This document shows, in pieces, positions 45,867 to 57,800 of a stretch of 64,000 nucleotides of DNA (the stretch's first letter is position 1; the number at the start of each line of letters is the position of its first letter). The position numbers were made by a program, and so were the translations under genes. Under the pieces are notes generated by a model, which ran no database searches, was not told the DNA's origin, and saw nothing but the letters and a program-made list of their open reading frames with translations. Source of the DNA: Solea solea (taxonomy: Eukaryota > Chordata > Actinopteri > Pleuronectiformes > Soleidae); NCBI RefSeq assembly GCF_958295425.1, contig NC_081142.1, positions 24,402,469-24,466,468 of the forward strand, in the 5' to 3' direction.

Positions 45867-48800
45867 CATATATATATGTACACACATATGATATCTGGCG
45901 TGGATATAATGTATTAAATGTATGAAAGTTTGAGTGTGATGTTGCTTCTCTTTGTGGTTTGTTGAGGTTAATATTTGCTTCAAACTTCTGGACTCTGCAC
46001 AATCAACAAAACGCCTGCTGTAGCTCAGACCTGGTTGGTTCCTGGTCTTGTCCTGTGGACTATAACAGACCTGGTCTCCTGTGTTTGTTTGAGGCTCAAA
46101 CATGAACAACATCACGTCACAGGGTGAAGTCGGCAGGATTTCTCTGGACTGGTACCAGACGTCTTTAAACCACTCATGTCTTCTACCAGACCTGGGCATC
46201 GACGAGTCTTTACTGAAATATTCTGGCCTGAACTCGACGGCTCAGCTGCGGGATTACTCTGATCAGCTGATCCTCGGTGTACCGGGCTACGCCGAGAAGC
46301 TGCAATCTGCTATGGGTTCCGTCACTCAGATCCCTAACGCAGTTGGACTCAACGCGCTGGTGATTTCTCTGATCCTGGACGTCGCCGCCAACCGCACCAG
46401 CAGCTTCCATCGTTTGTTTGGCGAGGAGGCGGCTTCAGATATCCACCGCACCCTGACATATTACATGCAGCGTTACCGCAAGCGGATAGCAGACGTGCAG
46501 CTTCAGCATTATGAACTGGACCGGTTTGAGCTGGATCTGAGCGGAGAGTTCATCGTCCACCGGAACACTATGATCGATGGAGCCATGAGCTCTCAGACGC
46601 TTAAATCCTGGATGAACGGAGCTGCGTTCCACCTCCTGATGCTGATCCACAAAGCGCGCCTGAACAGTCGGTTTCTGCGACCTGGCCAGCCGTACTGTAT
46701 CATAAGCCTCAGCCATACCATCGACGTGTATCTGGACGACCTGGAATATCTACTGACTCACTACAAGAAGTACAGGATAGAGAAGACCGAGGTCTCTGTG
46801 AGACCCGGTCCTGATGGGTCTCCCGCATGTTACCTGATCAATAACGAACATAAAGACGTTCAGTGTGAGAAGCGACTTGACTTTAAAAATCCTCAAGAGT
46901 CCTGTAACGGCTCAGCGTTGATTGAAGCTTATGTCGATCACATTGTCTCACACTATGAACCCATCTCCGCCGTCAAGAGTCACTTTTTAAACGTGCAGAA
47001 CAACCTCAGACGTCTGATCGGCCAACACGACGTTTTTACTCTGCCGTCAACAACAGCAACAACATGAAACCTTCACCTTTGACCTTTGGACACGCCCATG
47101 TGATTGACCGCTACAGCTGCTGACTCAGGACATTTGTGAAATGTTAACGATACAACGGACAAAATAAATCCTAATCTAAACTGTTTTGATAGTAAACGCT
47201 TATCTCAGATTGTTTAACGTATCTTTAAAGAGGAACTAAACTCCTGTTCTGAAGCTGACTGCGCCCAATGCCTGATTTTAAAAATCTACAAAAAGTGGTC
47301 AAGGAGTTATCTTTGAGTGGGGGGGTGGGGGGGGGGGGGGGGCAGATGCAAGGGCAAATTGTAGCAGCGGCAGCTTGCTGTGGTATTTCCAGTGGCAGCT
47401 TAGAGCTGCATTTAGCGCGAGACACACACATTTCAATAAATTTATACACTCACACGCCACACATGACATTTCCCACGCTGATAAGTGATAAAAGTCACCG
47501 CAAATAAATGAATAATCTATGAATCGATGATGTGAAGGCAGATCTGTGTAGTTCATTCGTACAGCCATCTTGAATTAGCGACCTATCTGCCAATCAGAAA
47601 ATAGTATTCACTGTTGCTGGGCAGAATGGGCACGAAACAAGGTTTTTTTGAGGTTTCTTCTCTCAAGGAAATTCACTGTAAATGTTGTGAACACAACAAA
47701 CAGAGCAGTGTTTCTACCGAGCGAATAAACAGGAACATGCTGAGCTCGCGAGGACTCTTTCTGTGATGTAGTAAAGTGAAGTACGATGTGGTGTCAACAA
47801 GGGATCTTTTATTCTGAAAAGTTACCCGGATGTTTTATTTTCCTACTTCCTCTCTGCTCGTGCCGAGTCCCCCCCCAGTTAGTGATGGAGAATCGGGACA
47901 GTGACGACAGCCCGGGAAGAGCCAGCTAATACGAAAATTCAAATGTAATGGAAAACAGTACATACAGTACAGCCATTTTTAACACAAAATATGTCATTCA
48001 AATACTTTACACAAAACTACCAAGAGTTGGACCTGGATCAGTCAATATTACTAGATAAACTTATGCACTAGTTTAAACCGATTTAGTTACTCTTTAAGAT
48101 AACCTAAAGAGTTTTTAGTTAATCTAAACTGTTCAGATGCTTACATTTAAATCTTTAACTCTTTAAACTAACATAGTGGTAATTGTTTCAATGTTTAAAC
48201 GGAGTTCTTATCTGAGATTATAGATTATCTGAGCTAATTCACTGCAGCTGTGTTAGTGGTGTCATGACTGAGTGAATGAACTGCAGTTGTACTCACAGTG
48301 AGGGAAGGAGCCGCGACACACGGCTTTATTCAGGATCGTCACCAGGAACATGTGACAGTTTTTGAAGTCAGACTCCATTTTATCGATGGACTCGATCCTG
48401 TCATTAAAAGGATCAGAAAGCTTTGGTTGTGACTGTCCTTCATTCTGCAACATGTCACTGAATTACAGCTTCAAACACACAGGTATAATCTGCTCACCTC
48501 CAGGCTCCAAAGCCAGCCTGCCATCGGTCAGAGAAAATCAGAACCAGGTTCAGAACCTTCATTATTGCTTCTTTCACAAAACTGACCTGAGGAGAAAACA
48601 ACAACACAATTAACTTTAACGCATCAACAGTGACTTAGAATGGGATAATTGTGTGAGGTACAGACCAGCCAGCATCGACTGTGCTGTGAGCGCCCCCTGC
48701 TGCTTAAAACAAGCAATAAAATCAGCTGTGTCAGCTGAAATGTGTAAACCACTCACTCTCCCACACCAAAGTCCATAAAGAAAATCAGTGATTTTAGCTG

Positions 48801-51800
48801 GCGGGAATACAGGAGCTGCTGGTCTACTGCTGCCTCGTGTGGTCACTTTGTGTCACTGAGTTAAGTCTTAATGAAATATTTCAAAAGCCGAATTAACAAA
48901 ATAAGACATTTGAAATTAGTGATGGAGGCAGCAGTGGATCAACAACTCCTGTGTGCTGTGATGTTAAAATCACTGATTTTCTCTATGGGGTTTGGTGTGG
49001 GAGAGTGAGTGGGTTACAAACATCTGTCCAACAGTGAGATAAAGACATAGATATTGTAGACTTAAACTGACGGAGATTTTATGACACAAGTCTTTTGTTT
49101 TAGTTGCTAAAATCACTTTTTCCCATCTGTACATTGAGAAAATGCCGATTTCAGAAAAGTTGGGTCTTTTCCATGTAGGAGCTGCCGTTTACCTTCTCTC
49201 TCAGCAGGCAGCGGTCGTGGATTGTTGCCAGATATCTATAATGGATCTTGATCAGCTGGTCCAGATCTTTAGCTTCCTGAACTTGGTGCTGAAACTCCAG
49301 ACCTGTGCTGTGCAGAATCTGAAAAACCAAGAGACTGAAGATGAAACAGACCAGACTGATACTGTGGTTAAACAGCAGGTGTATCACAGTGTGTGATTCC
49401 TCTCACCCTGGTCATGATGTAGTTGTGCAGACTGTTGACAAAGTGCATCAGTTTGACTCTCAGCAGACACATGCGGTGAATCTGTTGATTCACTGACTCT
49501 CTGATCTTCACTTCCTCACACACAGCGCCCTCTAGTTTCACCGTGGCAGAGGTGAGATCTACAAGAGACAAACACTGTCAAGTGTGGTTGTACGATGTAC
49601 TGAGTCTTTAGTGAATGTGCAGTGAGCGCCCCCTGCTGCTGGGAAGCTAAGCCTGTGTTCATGTCTTAAAATAATATCTTGTGTCCCTTCATCTCACTGT
49701 TACACAGAGTGAAGAACAGATTTTAGCCACTTAACAAAAGTCAGTCAGTCATCATCTACCGCTTTATCCTCTGCCAGAGGGTCGCGGGGGGTGCTGTGCC
49801 AATCTCAGCTACATCGGGCGATAGGCGGGGTACACCCTGGACAGTTCGCCAGTCCATCGCAGGGCCACACACAGATAGAGACAAACAACCATTCACTCTC
49901 ACACTCACTCCTATGGTCAAGTTAGAGTGTTCAATTTACCTATCCCCACATTGCATGTTTTTGGACTGTGGGAGGAAGCCGGGGTACCCGGAGAGAACCC
50001 ATACACACACGGGGAGAACATGCAAACTCCATGCAGAAAGGCCCTTGCTCGAACCCGGGTCTTCTCGCTGCAAGGCGAGAGTGCTAACCACTACACCACC
50101 GTGTGGCCCCCACTTAACAAAAGACTTTTGTAATTAAATCTACGTCATATGTTCACGTCTTTATCTCACTGTGAGACAGACTTTTCACTATGGACTTTGG
50201 TGTGGGAGAGTGAGTGGTTTACAAACTTCAGTTTCCTGTTGGAAAAGTCTGTCTGACAGTGAGCTAAAGGTGATCATGTGACGTAGATATCAAAGACTGA
50301 CATTGATTTTATTAGTCTTCTTCAGCAGCAGGGGGCGCTCACAGCGGAGTGACTCACATCACTTTAACATGACGAAGCCCGGAAGGTAAAAAAAAAAAAA
50401 AAGCTTGTGTTTTTCCCTCTGTATGTTATTATACGGCTCAATATTCTGTTTACAAAGATATAAAAGATAAAAAAGGAGGGTTTTTATTGACTCGTACCAC
50501 TGAATCGAATGGTGTCTAAACTGTATTTGGCCCATTTGATCTGCAGCAGCAGGAGAAAGACTTGATTGTAGATTTTCTGGCACTCGCTGCTGATCACGAT
50601 GTCAACAGGCCAGGGAACCTACGCACAAACAAGACGTCACACAGCAGACTGCATTTAGAGTCGGACAGGAAACCAGGTGTCTCTGCTCTCCAAAGACTGT
50701 CCTCAATGTTGTCCCCATTTTCTATACATACACACATATATAAATACAGTGTATACATATACACACACTGCAGTACTTCATAAATAGTAGGTCAGACAGG
50801 ACGTTAATGAAAGTGAGGTTCAGCAGGTTTCTCACTCATTGTGGTGAAAATCTAAAAAGTTTCATTTTAATTAAAAAGTTATCCTGAATAAATAGAAATG
50901 TTCTGTTTACACAAATTAAACATTGCATTGGAATAAAGCGTAGTTCATTTTTCTGGGTTCACGTTGTATTTCATTACAAAAACTGAGCTAAGTAATTAAT
51001 TTGACATTTTAATGAAGTTTTAATGACACTGAACATGAAATGCACACCTGAAATCAATCAAACAAAATAAATGTAGATTAAGTGTTTTTTAAAAAGGTGC
51101 TGGTGTGATCCAAACCTGAGTAAAACCTTTAACTCGTCACTCACCTTGTAACTGAGAGTCAGAACCTCCAGGTTATTGACAGGATGTTTTTTCCTGGAGG
51201 TGTCAATGTTCTCCAAAAACACTGACAACCTGTTCAAACATAATCATCCAGGAACATCCGTTTATTTTCATTTTTTTATTTCTTGTAAAAAAAAAGGAAA
51301 ACACTGTGTTAAATGTTAACGATGCAGTACCTGCTACTGTCCTCTGGGTGGCGCTGTCTCACAGCCTCCTGCAGCTGTACGTTGAGGAAGGAAAGCTGCT
51401 GCCAGCTCTCCTTCTCCTGCACTTTGTCAAAGATGGAGGTGTAGAAGTCGTACATGGTGTCTCCCGCCTCCAGCAGGAAGTAGTTCCTCATGGCCTGAAG
51501 GAACTCAAGGATCCTGACGATACACAGAGACGCAGGGACGTTACAAACACAAGCACCGGAGACGCAGGGACGTTACAAACACAAGCACCGGAGACGTAGG
51601 AACGTTACAAACACAAGCACCGGAGACGCAGGAACGTTACAAACACAAGCACCGGAGACGCAGGAACGTTACAAACACAAGCACCGGAGACGCAGGAACG
51701 TTTCAAACAAGCACCGGAGACGCAGGAACGTTACAAACACAAGCACCGGAGACGCAGGGACGTTACAAACACAAGCACCGGAGACGCAGGAACGTTACAA

Positions 51801-54800
51801 ACACAAGCACCGGAGACGTAGGAACGTTACAAACACAAGCACCGGAGACGCAGGAACGTTACAAACACAAGCACCGGAGACGCAGGAACGTTACAAACAC
51901 AAGCACCGGAGACGCAGGAACGTTTCAAACAAGCACCGGAGACGCAGGAACGTTACAAACACAAGCACCGGAGACGCAGGAACGTTACAAACACAAGCAC
52001 CGGAGACGCAGGAACGTTACAAACAAGCACCGGAGACGCAGGAACGTTACAAACACAAGCACCGGAGACGCAGGAACGTTACAAACACAAGCACCGGAGA
52101 CGCAGGAACGCTACAAACACAAGCACGGGAGACGCAGGAACGTTACAAACACAAGCACCGGAGACGCAGGAACGTTACAAACACAAGCACCGGAGACGCA
52201 GGAACGTTACAAACACAAGCACCGGAGACGCAGGAATGTTACAAACACAAGCACCGGAGACGCAGGAACGCTACAAACACAAGCACCGGAGACGCAGGAA
52301 CGTTACAAACACAAGCACCGGAGACGCAGGAACGTTACAAACACAAGCACCGGAGACGCAGGAACGCTACAAACACAAGCACCGGAGACGCAGGAACGTT
52401 ACAAACACAAGCACCGGAGACGCAGGAACGTTACAAACACAAGCACCGGAGACGCAGGAACGTTACAAACACAAGCACCGGAGACGCAGGAACGTTACAA
52501 ACACAAGCACCGGAGACGCAGGAACGTTACAAACACAAGCACCGGAGACGCAGGAACGTTACAAACACAAGCACCGGAGACGCAGGAACGCTACAAACAC
52601 AAGCACCGGAGACGCAGGAACGTTACAAACACAAGCACCGGAGACGCAGGAACGTTACAAACAAGCACCGGAGACGCAGGAACGTTACAAACACAAGCAC
52701 CGGAGACGCAGGAACGTTACAAACACAAGCACCGGAGACGCAGGAACGTTACAAACAAGCACCGGAGACGCAGGAACGTTACAAACACAACCACCGGAGA
52801 CGCAGGAACGTTACAAACACAAGCACCGGAGACGCAGGAACGTTACAAACAAGCACTACTGAGCCATGATTTAAAGCCTGACGTTAGCCCAGCTAAAAAA
52901 ATACCATTTTAGAATTGATCCATTGAATGCTTTTTCTTCTTCATGCTCTCATTGTTCCCTCTTTTTTCAAATAAAATAAAGAGTCTCACTTGTAGTCCTT
53001 CTTGAGCGTGGTCATCAGGTTTCCACAGCACTCGATGTATCTCCTCTGGATGTGAGGGTAGAGACACGAGCGCAGCGTGAGCTCAAACGTCTGACAGGTG
53101 ACCGACTGAGACGAGCGATCCACGATGAAATCACCACCAGAGAAGCGCTCGTGAAAATCACTCTGCTCCAGGTACAGTCTGAGGGAACACATGCACACAT
53201 GCACACATGCACAGAGACAGACGCACACAGTGTAGTGTGGTGAGTTTTTATATGGACCTTTTGCATATTTGTACATCTGTAACGGCAAATAACAAATATT
53301 CCTGTTATTTCTTGCATAGTTTAGTTCAAACACACCACACTGGGTAATGCCCACACAGAACTGATTTACTCATCTTTCTGTTCCTGAGACCCACAGTCTT
53401 ATTTCTCCTTTCATAGGCGCCTTTAGTGTTCTACACAGAGAAGTTCATATAAAACTGTGCCTCACAGCCATCTTGACTCTCTCTTTGCAAAGAAATAAAC
53501 AGCGTTTCAACAATCCATTTGATACTTGAGCTTTTATGTGCTCATCAGACATTCACAACAACATCCCAGGTTCAATGTTTATAAAAAAATGTATGTGTTT
53601 GTATTTGTTATATCTGCTACTGTAACAAGTGAATTTTTCCAGTGTGGAATGAATAAAGTCAAATCTAATCCACATTTAGTGGATCAACGGTGAATTGACT
53701 GATCCAAAATAAATCAATGAAAATTAATAGAATAATTGATAACTTATGGTTAGTTGATTCAGGAGTGGCAGCGGATTAAACACAAACACACAAAGTGAAG
53801 TTCATCTGGTTTTAGACGTAGTCACCTGGCAAAGTTAATGGCCAACAGTGGGTCATGGACGTCGTCGATCTCCAGATGCCGGGCCGTGATGGAGTGCATC
53901 TTCACCAGACTCCTCCTGGTGGCCTGTTGTTCGGTCACCGCGTCTGTGGGAGACTCCTCGTGGCTGCAGAGACGAGACTGCACCGACTCTAAGAACAGCG
54001 TGTACAGACTCTTTCTCTCTGCATCTGTAACCACACATGAATACAGGTCAAACCATTCAGCTTCTTCTACAGGAACCACAGATGCTTCAGATCAAACACT
54101 GACCTCTGGAGGATCTCTGTGAAGGCTCGGCCTCCTTACAGTCCAGGTTCTTCAGCAGCTGCATGGATTTACCCGCCATGATGATCTGCTTGAGGACGGG
54201 TTTGAGGAAGGACACCATGGTGAGCTGGCTGTTGCTGGAGCCTGGATCTCCTCCAGAGCTGCCACTGGCCGCGTCGTTCAGCTTCTCCTCGTTGGTCTCC
54301 GACACACTGTACAGGGTGTAGGTGGCGTACCAGAAGTCCCTGTGGTTCACTGGAACGTCTTTGTTCCTGAACCACAAGAAAAATTATGTTTGAAAAGATG
54401 CTTTAAAAAAGGGATTGTTCATGATGTTTGAATTGGGATTGTTAAGAACATGTTCACGTCTTTATCGCACTGTGAGACAGACTTTTCCAACAGGAACCTG
54501 AAGCTCCTGTGTTCCCGCCAGCTAAAATCACTGATTTTCTCTATGGACTTTGGTGTGGGAGAGTGAGATAAAGTCATGAACATGTTCTGTAGATATTGTC
54601 GACTTAAACTCACTGTAAACTGATTTTATTACTTACACAGAGTGGGAGTGAAGTATTGTTTTTAGTGGCTGTGTGTGTTTGTGAGTGTGTGTCTGTGTTT
54701 CCGCACTTGCAATATGAGCAACAGAGGCCCAAGAATTTTGACCCTGACGTGGATTTGAGCATGCAACCTTCTGATCTGGAGTCTGTTAAACTGACAGAGG

Positions 54801-57800
54801 GTTGTTGCGTGAATGGGGTGAAGGATGCCATCGCTGATTGCCTTGTTACTAGGGCTGGGCGATATGGACTAAAAGTTGTTTCTTGACATTTTTTAGCTGA
54901 GTGGCGATACTCGATATATATCTCGATATTTTTTCTGTGATGTAATTGGGGTTTCCCCCAAAGCATTATAGCATATTAGATAAAAATGTTTTCCAGAGGC
55001 AAACCCTTTAAAAAATAAACAAACAGTCCGTTATAAGTTTAAGCCACATGCCAAATGTAAACAAGTCTCTTTCCTGCATGACAATAATATACAGTAATTA
55101 ATTCAAAAATACAATACTGTTACAATTTTAACAGGAGTAACAACTTTGGAACAAACATGACTAAAAAAATAAAAACTATCTGTGAAAATGAATGCTTAAT
55201 TGGGTTTGAACAATTTTCTCAATTATTTCACATAGATATTTAACACAGCTTGTCGATATTATAATTAAATAATGTCTTATAGTTTATTATCAATATTGAC
55301 AACTTCGGGCTTCCATATGTCCAAAAGTGACTGACAGTAATGGAAAATAAGTCAAAACTATAGTGCGTGAACTATGAACTAGCTAGTTCCCGCCTCCTCA
55401 GCACAAGCTGAACGATAAATCTAACACACCAAGAGAGGCGGGACTTGCTGGTCACACTCAAAGCCGGTGTCATGCTTGAGGCAACAACAGGAGAGGGAGG
55501 GGAGAGGAGGCAGCCGCAGCGAGCACAGATACGAAGCGTCCAGAGAAACGGAGCGACTGTAATAAGGTGTTTGTGCAAAACTGAGGGAAAACTGCAGAAA
55601 AAGTGTAGTTGTTGAACCCTCTCACTGCGAAAAGCGTGAGTTTTAAAACACCCACATCCCCCACGGGTGCGACGCCCCGGTGTGTGTGTGTAGGTGTGTG
55701 TGCAGGGACACAGGGAGAGGGAGAGGAGAAATAGGTGCAAACTTGCAGCCCGTGTATTGTCATTTTAACGCAAAATGAACTATATCGATACAAGCGATAT
55801 TGTCCCGTGTTATATCTCGTTTAGAAATATATAGATATATATTAAAATATAAAGATATCGCCCAGCCCTACTTGTTACCCAAGTCTTTTATTTACTGAGT
55901 AAAATACTGTTTTTCCTTGCGTCTCTGCTGGCCTGGCACTCATGTGACAAAAAACACAACCATCCCTTTAACCTCCATTATCTACCTTTGGATGATGAAC
56001 TCTTTTGCGGGGTCAAACAGGTGCCCGTGAACAATCCATTCGTCCACTATCTCCAGGTACGGTCTGACCGTCTCTGTCCAGAGAGAAAACAACAGTGCCA
56101 CCTAGCAGAGAGAAATGACATTAATGACATTAATGTTTCTGTCAGGATCCATAAAAATCTGTGTTATATTATTGAGTGTAAACACTCACTGTTTGCTCTG
56201 ATGCTTCTCCAGCACTGTCATACTCAATGATGGCTTTGTACAGGGTGTTGAGTAAATGCGAAGCTCGCACCACGTTGGGCGTCTCAGGCGGAACCTCAGC
56301 GACGCCAGTGCAGAACACTCTGTGCAGGACTTTGATCTGTGCCAGGTGAGAGCTGAGTCGCTCCAGAACTGCACACAGAGTCACTGTGTCATCTGTAAGA
56401 GAGAGAGAGAGAGAGCGAGAGAGAGAGGACGAGGAGTCGTCATCATCATCACCATCTGTACCATCACAGCTTCATAATAAATAAGTGATTTATAAACATT
56501 TCTACTTTTTCTGACAACAAAAATGTAGAATTTGTAATAATTTAAAATTAAATATGTATATTCTGAGTCTATATCCCGATATACACACACACACACACAC
56601 ACACACCTGGACTCTGGAGTTTTAGAGCGACAATACATTGTAAAATACACTGTAAATACACTCTGAAATACACTCTACAATACGCTAAATATTCGGTATA
56701 TAAACAGTAAAATACACTGTAAATAATCTCTAAAATACACTAATTACACTGTAAATACACTCTAAAATATACTGTAAAGGCACTTTTAAAATACACAGTA
56801 ATTATACTCTGAAATACACTTTGAAAGCACTCTAAAATACACTGTAATTATACTCTGAAATACACTTTAAAAGCAGTCTAAAATACACTGTAAATGCACT
56901 CTAATATACACTGTAAAAGCCCTCACACAAATTACACTGTAAAATACACTCTAAAATACACTAATTACACTGTAAAATACGCTGTAAATACGCTCTAAAA
57001 TATACTGTAATTATATTCTGAAATACACTTTAAAAGCAGTCTAAAATACACTGTAAATGCACTCTAATATACACTGTAAAAGCACTCACACAAATTACAC
57101 TGTAAAAGCCCTCACACAAATTACACTGTAAAATACACTCTAAAATACACTAATTACACTGTAAAATACGCTGTAAATACGCTCTAAAATATACTGTAAT
57201 TATATTCTGAAATACACTGTAAAAGCACTCTAAAATACACTGTAAATACACTCTAAAATAATTGTAATTATACTTTAAAATACACTGTAATTATACTCTG
57301 AAATACACTGTAAATAACACTGTAATTATACTTCAAAATACACTGTAAATTACAATGTAATTATACTCTGAAATACACTGTAAATTACACTGTAAAAACA
57401 CACTGTAATTATACTTTAAAATACACTCTACTTGCCGTTGCGTATGAGCTCCCTCTCGATGGTGATCAGCTCCTCTTTGAAGCTGGTGAAGTACTTGTTG
57501 AGCGCCCACACAAAGGCCTGGTACGTCCTGAAGGGAGGATCAGAACCTTTCTTGGAGCCGTATGAGGAACCGGAGCTCGGCGGGCCGGGCTCCGAGCTGT
57601 GGCCCGTTACCTCGTCTATGAACGTCTGCAGCATGAACACCGCCTGCCCGTACACGGCGATGTGTTCCAGCACAGAGCGAAGACAGTTCTGAAACAGGAA
57701 GGAAAGAAAATACGGTTTACTGCAGCAGAAACAGGACAGATTTATTAAGACCTGACTGTGCTGTGAGCGCCACCTGCTGCTCCCTGCTTTGAGCAACTTA

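Noticed and set aside
45654..46199. 181-codon minus-strand frame
   Set aside because: Mostly translated TA microsatellite plus the antisense of the nested gene's 5' end.
48262..48296. tubgcp5 ending at a stop just after exon 22 ([11 protein letters not shown])
   Set aside because: A consensus gtgagt donor follows cact. The exon at 44767-44813 restores the conserved [10 protein letters not shown] ending in the right phase.
51524..52857. Possible CRISPR array
   Set aside because: Units are contiguous and nearly identical with no variable spacers, in vertebrate DNA; a minisatellite.
52236..52862. 208-codon open frame, plus strand
   Set aside because: It is the translated 32-bp minisatellite ([20 protein letters not shown] repeats) in an intron. 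The openness comes from repetition, not coding.
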